Notes under the pieces: model-generated
The model's database searches: none
Told to the model about the DNA's origin: nothing
The model's input: the letters and a program-made list of their open reading frames with translations, nothing else
Part shown: positions 8,576 through 17,236 of the stretch, one piece after another
How positions within the stretch are numbered: the stretch's first letter is position 1
Layout of the letters: each line of letters starts with the position of its first letter
From: Agrobacterium genomosp. 13 str. CFBP 6927
GTDB taxonomy: Bacteria > Pseudomonadota > Alphaproteobacteria > Rhizobiales > Rhizobiaceae
Assembly: GCA_900012615.1 (NCBI GenBank)
Contig: LT009757.1
Coordinates: 114,294 to 178,293, forward strand
DNA: 64,000 nt
Reading direction: 5' to 3'
Made by a program: the position numbers and the translations under genes

Positions 8576-9478
8576 CTAGACAGTTTCGAGCGTTCCTCCG
8601 AACGCATTCATGCGCTTAATCTCAAGGATCACACCGCTGTGATCAAGCTCACCCGCGCCATGCTCGACCATGGAGCGGAACAGCCGGTCAACCTCCTCGC
8701 CAACCGGTAGTCTGAGGCCCCGGCTTCTGGCGAAGGCCAGCGCCGTGGACGTATCCTTCACCTGATATTTTGCCGGGCCACCGGGGCGGAAATCGCCCTC
8801 CACCATGCGTTTTCCGTGCTGGCGGAAGACGGTGGAATCGGCAAAGCCGCCAAGCAGGGCTTGGCGCACCTGCGCCGGGTCTGCTCCCCCCTCTTCCACG
8901 AGGGTCAGAGCTTCGGCGACGGCGCATATTGTCGAGGCGACGATCAACTGATTGGCGAGCTTAGCCAGAGAACCGCAGCCCACCGGACCGACATGGGTGA
9001 CGCGGCCCAAACAACCAAGGAGCGGCCGCAGCACATCCACATCCTGTTGTTCGCCGCCGGCCATGATGGCGAGCGTTCCTTCGATAGCTCCCTTTTCGCC
9101 GCCGGATACGGGCGCATCGACATATCTGACCCCGCATGCCCTGGTTGTCTCCGCCTGTTCCATTGCGGTCTCGACGGGAATGGAACTCATGACCAGCAGC
9201 ACCGCGCCGGGCTTCATGGCTGAAACGACGCCCGATGGGCCGAGCAGAACCTCGTTGCAGACCGGCCCGGAACTCAGCATGCAGAGCACGGCATCCGCTT
9301 CAGACGCGGCCTCGGCTGCCGTTGTTACCGCCAGCACGCCCTTGTCGGCCAGAACCGCAGCTTTTTCAGCGCTGCGGTTCCAGACCTTGACGGAAAATCC
9401 GGCCTCCGCCAGACGCGCCGCCATGGGAGCACCCATGATACCCGTTCCGATAACGGCGATCCGGCGAATGTCAGCCAT
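8576..9478 (-). CDS. Beta-hydroxyacid dehydrogenase (3-hydroxyisobutyrate/tartronate semialdehyde reductase family)
   Basis: About 300 residues. The Rossmann motif VIGTGIMGAPMAARLAEAGF lies at the N-terminus, the substrate-site segment DAPVSGGEKGA is near residue 120, and the catalytic lysine is in GSLAKLANQL. The family oxidises beta-hydroxy acids with NAD(P), for example 3-hydroxyisobutyrate, glycerate/tartronate semialdehyde or L-threonate. The start at 9478 is preceded by AAGGA at good spacing; an ATG nine bases earlier is possible. It lies between the ABM-fold gene and the TRAP binding protein, so it probably acts on the imported acid or a product of it. The precise substrate is not predictable. 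Confidence 0.85.
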   Translation of the reverse strand: MADIRRIAVIGTGIMGAPMAARLAEAGFSVKVWNRSAEKAAVLADKGVLAVTTAAEAASEADAVLCMLSSGPVCNEVLLGPSGVVSAMKPGAVLLVMSSIPVETAMEQAETTRACGVRYVDAPVSGGEKGAIEGTLAIMAGGEQQDVDVLRPLLGCLGRVTHVGPVGCGSLAKLANQLIVASTICAVAEALTLVEEGGADPAQVRQALLGGFADSTVFRQHGKRMVEGDFRPGGPAKYQVKDTSTALAFARSRGLRLPVGEEVDRLFRSMVEHGAGELDHSGVILEIKRMNAFGGTLETV

Positions 9479-9490
9479 TGTTTCCATCCT

Positions 9491-9793
9491 TCAGAGCCAT
9501 TGCCGGTTCAGAAAACGCACCGGCAGTTCTTCTTCGATGAGGGCGGGAAATGCTTCCCGAAACCGGTCGAGATGCGGTGTTTTCAGATGGTCGTCGAAAG
9601 CCTGACGGCTGTCATAGACCTCGTAGAACACCACATTGTTCCCCGCTTCCGGCCGCACCACATCGAATTGCCGGCAGCCCGGTTCATCCTGAACCGAATG
9701 CCTGGCGTCATCGCGCGCCGCATCGAGAAAGGCATCCATCGCGTCGGGCTTCACCCGGAATTCTGCGATCACCACGAAAGCTCCGTTCGACAT
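9491..9793 (-). CDS. Antibiotic biosynthesis monooxygenase (ABM) domain protein
   Basis: About 100 residues, a complete single ABM ferredoxin-like domain: FVVIAEFRVKPDAMDAFLDA, then DEPGCRQFDVV and NNVVFYEVYDS, ending in a helix with FREAFPALIEEE. The family includes cofactor-free quinol monooxygenases (YgiN) and the LsrG isomerase; in sugar-acid loci such proteins often act as small isomerases or detoxifying enzymes. I use the ATG at 9793. An ATG at 9811 overlaps the stop of the upstream gene as TGATG and would add six residues. Either way it is tightly coupled with its neighbours in one operon. Confidence 0.75.
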   Translation of the reverse strand: MSNGAFVVIAEFRVKPDAMDAFLDAARDDARHSVQDEPGCRQFDVVRPEAGNNVVFYEVYDSRQAFDDHLKTPHLDRFREAFPALIEEELPVRFLNRQWL

Positions 9794-9810
9794 GCTCTCT
9801 GCCCCGCCCA

Positions 9811-11169
9811 TCACGCCGCAGCGTCTTTTTGCGGACGGAAGTTGTTTTCCATGTCCTGGCGCAGCTTCACCACATCGAGATCATTGACCAGCTCCACATC
9901 GTCGAAGCTGACGATCTGGTCTTTCTTGATGGCGCGCTTCAGCTTGACATTATGGGCAAGGCCGATGGGCAGCGCCTTGATATCAAGGCTGCGGGTGGCC
10001 GGAATGGCGTTTGCCCAGACCGCGTAACCGCCCTCGCCGTCGAGCATCTCGCCGGGCTGCATATCCTTCTTCGCGGTTGCAACCGCATCGCCGCGGAACT
10101 CCTTCGAGCAACCGGTGGCTTCATTGCGCAGCACGGCGGACAGCACGCTGATCGAGGTTTCCAGCCCGATGATGTGGAACGGACGCCACATGGAAGCATA
10201 CCAGCCGGAGGGATCAGTCAGCAGGCCATATTGTTTGAAGCAGGCGCGGGCATATTCATTATGCGCCTTGAAGGTGACGAACACGCCGTAACGGATGTTG
10301 TTGAACACCTCGCGCCCATCCGGCTCCTGGCTCGCGGCAATATCGACCAGACCGGAGCGCGACATGCGGCCGCCATCGGCAGCCGGGCGGAAGACGCGGG
10401 CGAGATCATGCAGGCCGGCGGGCGGGAAGGCCAGACCGTCATCCGGGCAATCCAGCCCCGTGCCGTTGGCGACGGCCGCCATTTCGATGGCCGCCTTGGT
10501 GCCGTCGGTGAAGGAATTGTACATTTTCGGATTGAAGTCGCCCTTGGCCACTTCCTCGTCGGTCCAGCCGAAATAACCCCAGACCGTGTCCGGCGTCGAA
10601 TAACGGTAACGCGGCTCGAAATTCATGCCCTTGCCGGCGGAAACGACCTCGAAGCCGGTGGCTCGCGCCCAGTCCACCAGCTCGCAGATCAGCGCCGGCT
10701 GGTCGCCGTAAGCCATGGAATAGATCAGGCCCTTGGCCCGGGCCTTTTCAGCAAGGATCGGCCCGACCATGACATCGGCTTCGACATTGACCATGACGAC
10801 GTGCTTGTTGTGCTCGATGGCGCCCAGTGCATGGCGCGCGCCGGCCAGCGGATGGCCGGTCGCTTCGATCACGCATTCGATCTCGCCGCAGGCGAAAAGC
10901 TCGTTCACATCGTCGGTCACATAGGTCTTGCCGCTCTTCAGCGCATCGGCGCAGCTTGTCGCGTCGTAACGCTCCTTCGGCCAGCCGACGCGGTCAAACG
11001 ATTCCCTTGCCTTGCCGACATTGAGGTCTGCGACGGCGACCATGTGGAAACCGGCGATGCGCTGCGCCTGCGCCAGCACCATGGAGCCGAACTTGCCGGC
11101 GCCGATAAGACCAACCCGGACAGGTTTGCCGCCGGCTGCACGCGCTGACAGAAGAGAATAGAGATTCAT
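9811..11169 (-). CDS. Homoserine dehydrogenase-like oxidoreductase with C-terminal SAF domain
   Basis: 452 residues. The N-terminal Rossmann fold has VRVGLIGAGKFGSMVLAQAQ (about residues 18-37), and a central domain related to homoserine dehydrogenase follows (YGDQPALICELVDWA, GKGMNF). A C-terminal SAF-like domain contains MLDGEGGYAVWANAIPA. This COG4091-type architecture is usually annotated as homoserine dehydrogenase, but the context argues for a sugar-acid oxidoreductase. The start is the ATG at 11169 behind GAAGGATG; the longer open frame upstream lacks a ribosome site. It is the first gene of the probable operon that ends with the TRAP transporter. Confidence 0.8.
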   Translation of the reverse strand: MNLYSLLSARAAGGKPVRVGLIGAGKFGSMVLAQAQRIAGFHMVAVADLNVGKARESFDRVGWPKERYDATSCADALKSGKTYVTDDVNELFACGEIECVIEATGHPLAGARHALGAIEHNKHVVMVNVEADVMVGPILAEKARAKGLIYSMAYGDQPALICELVDWARATGFEVVSAGKGMNFEPRYRYSTPDTVWGYFGWTDEEVAKGDFNPKMYNSFTDGTKAAIEMAAVANGTGLDCPDDGLAFPPAGLHDLARVFRPAADGGRMSRSGLVDIAASQEPDGREVFNNIRYGVFVTFKAHNEYARACFKQYGLLTDPSGWYASMWRPFHIIGLETSISVLSAVLRNEATGCSKEFRGDAVATAKKDMQPGEMLDGEGGYAVWANAIPATRSLDIKALPIGLAHNVKLKRAIKKDQIVSFDDVELVNDLDVVKLRQDMENNFRPQKDAAA

Positions 11170-11380
11170 GTTTTGACATCCTTCGCTGGGGAAATTGCTG
11201 GCGAGAATGTCCAGACTGCCCGGCGAAGGCCATGCGATACCGAGGCTGCGAAGGTTCACCCCTCGCGGCGCTGGCCACATGACGTTTCTGCGTTCCTCCC
11301 GGATCCCGGCACGCCTTTGCGCCGGCTCTCGCGGTCGCCTCCCAAAGCAACCTTGAGACCAGAGTAGGAGCGTTCAGATA

Positions 11381-11425
11381 TTAGTTCTATTTAGAAAATC
11401 AGATTTTTCGTTTAGTTTATCTAAC
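11381..11425. promoter_or_regulatory. Possible operator repeats upstream of the SAF-domain/TRAP operon
   Basis: The gap between the LacI stop and the SAF gene start is much richer in A and T than its surroundings. It holds two similar elements, TTAGTTCTATTTAG (11381-11394) and TTTAGTTTATCTAAC (11411-11425). They are 30 bases apart, or about three helical turns. They could be operator half-sites for the adjacent regulator. This is a visual pattern only. Confidence 0.3.
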
Positions 11426-11431
11426 AAGCTA

Positions 11432-12481
11432 TCAGGCCGATTTGCGTAGCATCAGATCGGCGCTGAGCAGGATGCGTTCACGCATCCGTGTCGTGTCATC
11501 CGTCTCATCATCCAGCTTCTGCAGCAGAAGCTCGATCGACAGCCTGCCGATCTCGTTATAATTCTGCGCCACCGTGGTAATCGGCGGGCAGGCATAACGC
11601 GACAGCGGATGATCGTCATGGCCGGCAACCCTGAGGTCGTAATCGGCGCCATGGCCAACCTTGATGCCCTTCTGGAAGGCGGCGGCGATGACGCCGAAGG
11701 CGATACGGTCATTGGCGCATAAAATGGTGCGCGATGGCAAATGCCCCGCCCCATCCATCAGCCGCGTCGCTTCATCAAAGGCGAAACGCTCGAAATCCCA
11801 GGTGACGATGCCGGGAACATCGATGACATGCGGCTCGAAACCGAGACGCTGCATCGCCTCCTCATAGGCGGTGCGGCGTGTCGCGGCGTTGGTATTGACC
11901 TGCGGCATATCGAAAAAACAGGGTGGTTCGCCCGAACGGCAGAGATAATCCACCATCAGCCCGACACTCTGGCGGTTGTCCGTGCCGACAAAGGCCGAAG
12001 TCTCATCCAGCGGCGAATCGACATAAACGATCGGAATGCTGGCCGCGAGCTGCTCCAGCGTGGCGCGATGGGATTTGACGCCGAGCGGCGCGATGATGGC
12101 GCCCGCCACATTCATCGACTTGAAGGTGCGGATCGCCCGGTCCTCGATTTCCGCCTTGCCATCCGACGACAGCACGAAGGCAAGGAACCCCGCCTCGTTG
12201 GCGATGAGTTCGATGCGGCTCGTCAGCGCCATGTAGAACGGATCGGTTGAGTTCGGGATGATGATGCCGATGATATTGGAACGGCGGCGGTTGAGGTTAA
12301 CGGCGAAGATATTCGGCCGGAAGCCCGATTTCTTCAGCGCATCCTCGATGGCATCCCGCGTTTTTTTGCGGACCGAGGCCGGATCATTGAAGTATTTCGA
12401 AACGGTCGGGCGGGAAAGGCCGACGAATTCCGAAAATTCTTCCATCGTCCTGATAGATTTGGCCAAAGTGCTTGCCCCCAT
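11432..12481 (-). CDS. LacI family transcriptional regulator
   Basis: 349 residues. The N-terminal LacI HTH is recognisable as TMEEFSEFVGLSRPTVSKYF, followed by the hinge region KKSGFRPNIFAVNLNRRRS. A periplasmic-binding-protein-like sensor domain (IIGIIIPNSTDPFYMALTS onward) fills the rest. It lies between the altritol/galactitol dehydrogenase genes and the SAF/TRAP operon, all on the same strand, and could control either. From memory it corresponds to Atu3162 beside the D-altritol locus of strain C58. A hairpin at 12508-12536 separates it from the dehydrogenase genes. Confidence 0.9.
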   Translation of the reverse strand: MGASTLAKSIRTMEEFSEFVGLSRPTVSKYFNDPASVRKKTRDAIEDALKKSGFRPNIFAVNLNRRRSNIIGIIIPNSTDPFYMALTSRIELIANEAGFLAFVLSSDGKAEIEDRAIRTFKSMNVAGAIIAPLGVKSHRATLEQLAASIPIVYVDSPLDETSAFVGTDNRQSVGLMVDYLCRSGEPPCFFDMPQVNTNAATRRTAYEEAMQRLGFEPHVIDVPGIVTWDFERFAFDEATRLMDGAGHLPSRTILCANDRIAFGVIAAAFQKGIKVGHGADYDLRVAGHDDHPLSRYACPPITTVAQNYNEIGRLSIELLLQKLDDETDDTTRMRERILLSADLMLRKSA

Positions 12482-12507
12482 GAAATATTACATGTGGTAC
12501 TCTATAT

Positions 12508-12536
12508 CGACCGGCCTTCGCACGAAAAGCCGGTCG
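12508..12536. terminator. Hairpin between altritol dehydrogenase and LacI genes
   Basis: CGACCGGC (12508-12515) pairs with GCCGGTCG (12529-12536). The inner bases CTTC and GAAAAG can extend the stem. The hairpin lies just after the dehydrogenase stop on the minus strand and probably ends or attenuates that transcript, leaving the LacI gene with its own promoter. Confidence 0.5.
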
Positions 12537-12559
12537 AATGGTTATCAACGGCCAAACGA

Positions 12560-13570
12560 TCATTCGGCCGCAAACTGCACTTTCATCGTCGCCGGATCAG
12601 ACGGTTTTTTCGTAAAGAATGGCAGCATTTCCGAAAGCGGCAGCCGGTGCGACACCAGTCGCGCCATGAGATTGCCATCCGTCTCCAGAATGGCAAGCGC
12701 CTGCGGTATGTTGCGGTTCAACGAATGGGAGCCGACAAGCTTCAGCTGACGCCGGAAGATTTCGAAAGGCGCCACCGAAATGCGGGCATCCGGCGCGCAG
12801 ACGCCGAAAAACAGCGCGGTGCCGCCATCCGCAACCAGCGGGATCATCGCTTCTGCAACGGGTGCGATACCGGTCGCATCGGCGACGACATCGAAAGACT
12901 TCTGTTGCCGCAGCAGCGCGTCCGAGCCGGAAACCGCCACCTGGAGCCCGAGACCTTCGGCAAAAGCCAGCCTGCTTTCGTTGATATCGGCAATCGTCAC
13001 CGTCTCGATGCCGCGCGCTTTCAGCGACAGGGCAAGCAGCAGGCCGATGGGACCGGCGCCAAAAACGAGGGCGTTTTCAGCCACCGTTCCGTTCTCGCCA
13101 ATGCCCGCGCTCTGCATGCCGTTGACGACGCAGGCGAGCGGCTCGGCCAGCGCCGCGACATGATAGGGCATGGCACCGATGCCATGCAGGTGATCGGCGT
13201 GTACGACGCTGAATTCCGCGAAACCGCCATTATGGGAAACGCCATAGGCCTTCAGCGTGCTGCAAAGATTGGTCAGCCCCTTACGGCAGCTCGGGCAGGT
13301 GCCGCAAGGCAGATTGGGATCGACCACCACCCGGTCGCCGGTCTTTATGCCCGTCACATCGGCGGCCACGGCTGCGACTTCACCGGCATATTCATGGCCC
13401 GGAATGACCGGAAAGGCACCGTCGCCGTAACGCGCGTGGAGAACGTCGATATCGGTGTGGCAGAGGCCGGAAGCCTTGACCCGCACGAGCGCGTGGCCCG
13501 GCGGCAGATCGGCAACGGGAACTTCCGCCAGAACGGCCTGTCCCTTCTCGACGAATTGAATGGCATGCAT
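12560..13570 (-). CDS. Zinc-dependent D-altritol 5-dehydrogenase (MDR family)
   Basis: A medium-chain zinc dehydrogenase of about 336 residues. It has the catalytic zinc site (GLCHTDIDVLHARYG, GHEYAGEV), the structural zinc loop with four cysteines (CGTCPSCRKGLTNLC) and a Rossmann region (ALVFGAGPIGLLLAL). Start: the ATG at 13570 has GGAG six bases upstream; the ATG at 13576 is too close to it. It sits behind the galactitol 2-dehydrogenase gene. The locus matches my memory of A. tumefaciens C58, where the equivalent Atu3163 was shown to oxidise D-altritol to D-tagatose. The family assignment is certain from sequence; the substrate rests on that recalled match. Confidence 0.8.
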   Translation of the reverse strand: MHAIQFVEKGQAVLAEVPVADLPPGHALVRVKASGLCHTDIDVLHARYGDGAFPVIPGHEYAGEVAAVAADVTGIKTGDRVVVDPNLPCGTCPSCRKGLTNLCSTLKAYGVSHNGGFAEFSVVHADHLHGIGAMPYHVAALAEPLACVVNGMQSAGIGENGTVAENALVFGAGPIGLLLALSLKARGIETVTIADINESRLAFAEGLGLQVAVSGSDALLRQQKSFDVVADATGIAPVAEAMIPLVADGGTALFFGVCAPDARISVAPFEIFRRQLKLVGSHSLNRNIPQALAILETDGNLMARLVSHRLPLSEMLPFFTKKPSDPATMKVQFAAE

Positions 13571-13586
13571 GGTCATCTCCGGCTTT

Positions 13587-14357
13587 TCAGCTCATCCAGT
13601 TGCCGCCGTCGACATTATATGTCTGGGCGAGAATATAATCGCTGTCGGAAGAGGCGAGGAAAACCGCAAGCCCCTTGATGTCATCGGGCGTCGCAAAACG
13701 GCCGATCGGCACGGATTTCGCCACCGCCGCCTTCTTCTCACCCGGCTTCAGGCCTTCCCATTTGGCAAATTCCGCATCGACCACTTCCCAATGCTCACCA
13801 TCCACCACACCGGGTGCAATGGCGTTGACATTGATGCCGTGCTTGACGAGCGCCAGCGCCGCCGACTGCGTGGCGGAAATGATCGCCGCCTTGGAAGCGC
13901 AATAAAGCGTGACGAGCGCCTCGCCGCGACGGCCGGCCTGGCTCGCCATATTGATGATCTTGCCGCCGCGCGCCCGCTCGATCATCACATTGGAAACCGC
14001 CTTCATTATGAAAAGCGGTCCCTTGAGATTGATGTCGAAGACCCGCTCATAACTCTGTTCGGTAATGCCGTTGATCGGCGCCATGTCGAAGATCGCGGCA
14101 TTGTTGACGAGAATGTCGATGCCGCCGAATTCCTCATCCACCGCCTTCACCACGGCGTCGATCTCGGAAAGATCGGTCACATCCAGCTTCACGGCCTTGG
14201 CTGCAGGGCCGATGGCGGCAGCAGAGGCTGTCGCGCGGGCAATATCGATATCGGCGATAATCACCTTCGCACCTTCATCGGCAAAAGCCTGCGCGAAACC
14301 AAGGCCGATGCCGCGGGCGGCGCCGGTGATCAGCGCGACCTTGTTCTTCAATCTCAT
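13587..14357 (-). CDS. Galactitol 2-dehydrogenase (SDR family, SmoS/GatDH-like)
   Basis: 256 residues with the full classical SDR set: TGAARGIG near residue 10, NNAA, the catalytic serine in NMASQAGRRGEA, and YCASK. The C-terminus YNVDGGNWMS is characteristic of the sorbitol/galactitol dehydrogenase group. The start at 14357 is the SDR-typical MRLKNKVALITG. The recalled C58 equivalent, Atu3164, forms L-tagatose from galactitol; the Rhodobacter relative SmoS oxidises sorbitol. It is separated from the upstream binding-protein gene by a remarkable inverted repeat. Confidence 0.83.
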   Translation of the reverse strand: MRLKNKVALITGAARGIGLGFAQAFADEGAKVIIADIDIARATASAAAIGPAAKAVKLDVTDLSEIDAVVKAVDEEFGGIDILVNNAAIFDMAPINGITEQSYERVFDINLKGPLFIMKAVSNVMIERARGGKIINMASQAGRRGEALVTLYCASKAAIISATQSAALALVKHGINVNAIAPGVVDGEHWEVVDAEFAKWEGLKPGEKKAAVAKSVPIGRFATPDDIKGLAVFLASSDSDYILAQTYNVDGGNWMS

Positions 14358-14426
14358 GTCGATCTCCGTGATGCATGGTGGGGAATCTGGCCATGCTCGC
14401 TTGTTGTTAGATATTGTTCTCACCGG

Positions 14427-14541
14427 CTCATTCCTGTGCTTGTCACAGGAAACCAGCAGACGCGGCTCCCACGCGGCGAGAGAGTCCTTCCAGCCCAAAG
14501 ACTTGGGCTGACTGGATTCCTGTGACAAGCACAGGAATGAG
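14427..14541. repeat. Nested palindromic repeat between binding protein and galactitol dehydrogenase
   Basis: Two 25-base arms (14427-14451 and 14517-14541) are perfectly complementary. Each arm is itself a hairpin, TTCCTGTG-5 bases-CACAGGAA. The intervening segment contains a third one, AGCCCAA-agac-TTGGGCT. Both strands therefore read CTCATTCCTGTGCTTG at one end. The arrangement is that of a dispersed rhizobial palindromic element. It lies directly 3' of the binding-protein gene, where it can stabilise that message and lower expression of the dehydrogenase genes downstream. Confidence 0.75.
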
Positions 14542-14615
14542 GGTCGCGGGTGTGTGAAACCACCCATGCCGCCCGCCCCCGAAAGGCGAACGGGCGGCAC
14601 GCCGGGAGGACGCGG

Positions 14616-15929
14616 CTACTTGATGTAGCCCGCGCGGGTCATGTCACGCTCGACCTGTTTCTGCGCGCCTTCGAGCGCCGCATCGACGGTCTGCTGGCCG
14701 GAAAGGGCGGCCGCGATCTGCTGGCCGACAACCGTACCGATGGACTGGAACTCCGGTATGGCGACGAACTGCACGCCGGTATAGGGCACCGGATCCTTGG
14801 TCGGCTTGGACGGATCGGCAGACATGATCGCCTTCAGCACCGTATCCGCGAAAGGCGCAGCCTTCTTGTATTCCGGCAGCTCATAGGTGGATTTGCGCGT
14901 GCCCGGCGGCACGGCCACCCAGCCTTCGCTTTCACCAACCGTTTTCACATAGGACTTCGAAGTCGCCCATTTGACGAAGGACTTGGCGGTTTCAAGCTTC
15001 TTCGTGCTGTTCGGGATTGCAAGGTTCCACGACCACGACCAGCTCGAACCGTTCGGCGTTACCTCGACCGGAGCACGCGTAAACGCGGTCTTGTCGGCAA
15101 CCTGGCTCTGCTTGGGGTCATAAACGCGGCCCGCCGCCGAGGTGGCGTCGATCCACATGGCGCAACGGCCGGATGAAAACAGCGTCTGGTTTTCGTTGAA
15201 GCCGTTGGCGGCCGCACCGGGCGGGCCGTAGGAGGTCATCAGCGCCACATAATCCGCAATCGCCTTTTTCCACGGCTCGCTCGTCAGCTGCGGCTTCCAG
15301 TCCATGTCGAACCAGCGGCCGCCATAGGTATTGATCATGGTGCCGAGGAAGGCCATGTTTTCGCCCCAGCCCGGCTTGCCGCGCAGGCATATGCCATATT
15401 GCTGTTTCGACTTGTCGGTCAGCTTGGCGGCGAAATCCTTGATCTGGTCGTAGGTCGGATTGTCAGGCATCTTCAGGCCGGCGGCGTCGAACAGATCCTT
15501 GCGGTAAAGCGTGAACGAGCTTTCGGTGTAGAACGGCACGGCGTAAAGCTTGCCGTCCACCGTCAGGCCCTTTTTGATCGGGTCGAGCAGATCGGCATAG
15601 TCATAATCGTCGCCGAGATCGTCGACGGGCGCCAGCCAGCCCTGCTTGCCCCAGATCGGCGCTTCGTAACCGCCGATGGTCATGATGTCGAACTGGCCGC
15701 CATTGGTGGCGATATCGGTGGTGACGCGTTCGCGCAGAACATTCTCTTCCAGCACGATCCAGTTGATCTTGTTGCCTGTTTCCTTCTCCCAGGCGCTGGA
15801 AAGCTTCTGCATGATGATCATGTCGCCATTGTTGACGGTGGCGATGTTGATCTCTTCCGCCTGCGCCAGCCCGGCCAGAAGCCCGGCTCCAACCACAGAC
15901 GACGACAGAATTCCAATGAATTTGCTCAT
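14616..15929 (-). CDS. Polyol (D-altritol/galactitol) ABC transporter substrate-binding protein
   Basis: 437 residues of the carbohydrate-binding family. The signal peptide covers about residues 1-24 (ends GLAQA-EE), followed by INIATVNNGDMI; GQFDIMTIGGYEAP and YAVPFYTESSFTLYRKD are family landmarks. Polyol-binding SmoE/MtlE-like proteins have this form. The ATG at 15929 follows AAAGGAGGAG, the strongest ribosome site nearby; the frame is open 87 bases further up without one. It is divergent from the tagatose kinase, and the cognate permeases and ATPase lie at 18634-21355 on the other strand. In C58, Atu3165 was reported to bind D-altritol and galactitol (recalled). Confidence 0.85.
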   Translation of the reverse strand: MSKFIGILSSSVVGAGLLAGLAQAEEINIATVNNGDMIIMQKLSSAWEKETGNKINWIVLEENVLRERVTTDIATNGGQFDIMTIGGYEAPIWGKQGWLAPVDDLGDDYDYADLLDPIKKGLTVDGKLYAVPFYTESSFTLYRKDLFDAAGLKMPDNPTYDQIKDFAAKLTDKSKQQYGICLRGKPGWGENMAFLGTMINTYGGRWFDMDWKPQLTSEPWKKAIADYVALMTSYGPPGAAANGFNENQTLFSSGRCAMWIDATSAAGRVYDPKQSQVADKTAFTRAPVEVTPNGSSWSWSWNLAIPNSTKKLETAKSFVKWATSKSYVKTVGESEGWVAVPPGTRKSTYELPEYKKAAPFADTVLKAIMSADPSKPTKDPVPYTGVQFVAIPEFQSIGTVVGQQIAAALSGQQTVDAALEGAQKQVERDMTRAGYIK

Positions 15930-16246
15930 GATACCCGCTCCTCCTTTACGGATGTCCACGCATAACAATACATGCGTAAATTTTTTATCTCGCGAAATCG
16001 CATCCATTGTCAACATCCAAAAATAAATGATCGCGCAGCCAAACCGCCCGAAACCTGCATAAATCCTTGTTTATACCAATATATTCGCTTCATAATTTAT
16101 TATTTCGCGCATTTTCATTGCTGCATCGCAGCAGAAATTTCATCCATCGATATATTGACGCGCGTAAACTTTAACTGATATCCGGAAAAGCAGCAGACCA
16201 AAAATGCACCTGCCCGGCAGGACGGCACATGCTTATGGAGGAGACG
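15930..16246. promoter_or_regulatory. Divergent promoter region of the polyol locus with two GCGTAAA sites
   Basis: This AT-rich gap separates the minus-strand binding-protein/dehydrogenase operon from the plus-strand kinase/epimerase/transporter operon. Near each end is a CG-centred element: ATACATGCGTAAAT (15968-15981), and TTGACGCGCGTAAA (16155-16168), which is palindromic except for one pair. LacI-family operators are typically palindromes with a central CG, so these are candidate sites for the LacI protein encoded at 11432-12481, one serving each operon. This is inference from symmetry and position. Confidence 0.45.
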
Positions 16247-17236
16247 ATGAGGCAGGCATCTACACTGGCGCCGCAGACACAGGGCCCGACCATCACGGCC
16301 GGCGAAATCCTCGTGGAGATCATGGCGACGACGGTGGGAAACGGCTTTCTCGAGCCGCAAACGCTGATCGGCCCTTTCCCGAGCGGCGCACCGGCCATCT
16401 TCATCGATCAGGTGGCGCGGTGCGGCGGAACCGCCGGCATCATCGCCGCCGTCGGTGACGACGATTTCGGTCGCCTCAATGTCGAAAGACTGCGCCACGA
16501 TGGCGTCGATGTCTCGGCAATCGCCACTATTCCAGATCGCCCAACCGGCAGTGCCTTCGTGCGCTACCGGGAGAACGGCGCGCGCGACTTCGTTTTCAAC
16601 ATCGCCCATTCGGCGGCCAGCGAAACGCAGATGACGGATGAGGCGCAGGCGCTCATCGAAAAAGCCGGCCATGTGCACGTCATGGGATCGGCCTTCGCGA
16701 TTGCCGGCATTGGCGACATCATTCTGGCGGCGATCGGACATGTCAGGGCACGTGGCGGTTCGGTGTCTTTCGATCCGAACATCCGCAAGGAACTGGCGCA
16801 GGGTGACGAAGGCCGCAGGCTGATCGACGATCTGCTTGCCGTCACCGATCTCCTGCTGCCGTCAGGCGAGGAACTTCAGGCCGCCTCCGGACTGGACGAT
16901 GAGGAAGCGGCGATAGAAAAGCTGCTCGCCTCCGGTGTCGGCGAAATCGTGCTGAAACGCGGTGCGAAGGGCGCAAGCCATTTCAGCCGCACCCATGGGC
17001 GCATCGACGCCCCCGGCCTGAAGGTGGCGGAAATCGACCCGACCGGTGCCGGCGACTGTTTCGGCGCAACCTACCTCACCTGCCGCCGCCTCGGCATGCA
17101 CCCGGCAAAAGCGCTCGCTTACGCCAATGCATCGGGTGCCCACAACGTCATCAGGCGCGGCCCGATGGAGGGCGCTGCCAGCCTTGCCGAACTCGATGCC
17201 TTCATGGCCGCGCAATTGTCGGAGGAAGTCCTATGA
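16247..17236 (+). CDS. Tagatose kinase (PfkB family)
   Basis: 329 residues of the ribokinase/PfkB fold: an early [12 protein letters not shown] strand and glycine-rich motif, a [15 protein letters not shown] first signature, and the second signature [15 protein letters not shown] with the catalytic Asp of GAGD. The start at 16247 lies behind GGAGGAG; an upstream in-frame ATG overlaps that site. The enzyme would phosphorylate D-tagatose to the 6-phosphate with ATP. The recalled C58 match is Atu3166, tagatose kinase. The stop overlaps the start of the next gene by four bases (ATGA). Confidence 0.85.
   Translation: MRQASTLAPQTQGPTITAGEILVEIMATTVGNGFLEPQTLIGPFPSGAPAIFIDQVARCGGTAGIIAAVGDDDFGRLNVERLRHDGVDVSAIATIPDRPTGSAFVRYRENGARDFVFNIAHSAASETQMTDEAQALIEKAGHVHVMGSAFAIAGIGDIILAAIGHVRARGGSVSFDPNIRKELAQGDEGRRLIDDLLAVTDLLLPSGEELQAASGLDDEEAAIEKLLASGVGEIVLKRGAKGASHFSRTHGRIDAPGLKVAEIDPTGAGDCFGATYLTCRRLGMHPAKALAYANASGAHNVIRRGPMEGAASLAELDAFMAAQLSEEVL

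Noticed and set aside
9550..11148. 532-codon plus-strand frame opposite the SAF-domain gene
   Set aside because: Antisense shadow; no ribosome site and no recognisable domain, while the minus-strand product has a proper Rossmann motif.
9811..11169. Naming the SAF-domain protein a homoserine dehydrogenase of threonine/methionine synthesis
   Set aside because: It lies in a TRAP-transporter catabolic operon and has a SAF domain instead of an ACT domain; a biosynthetic role is unlikely.
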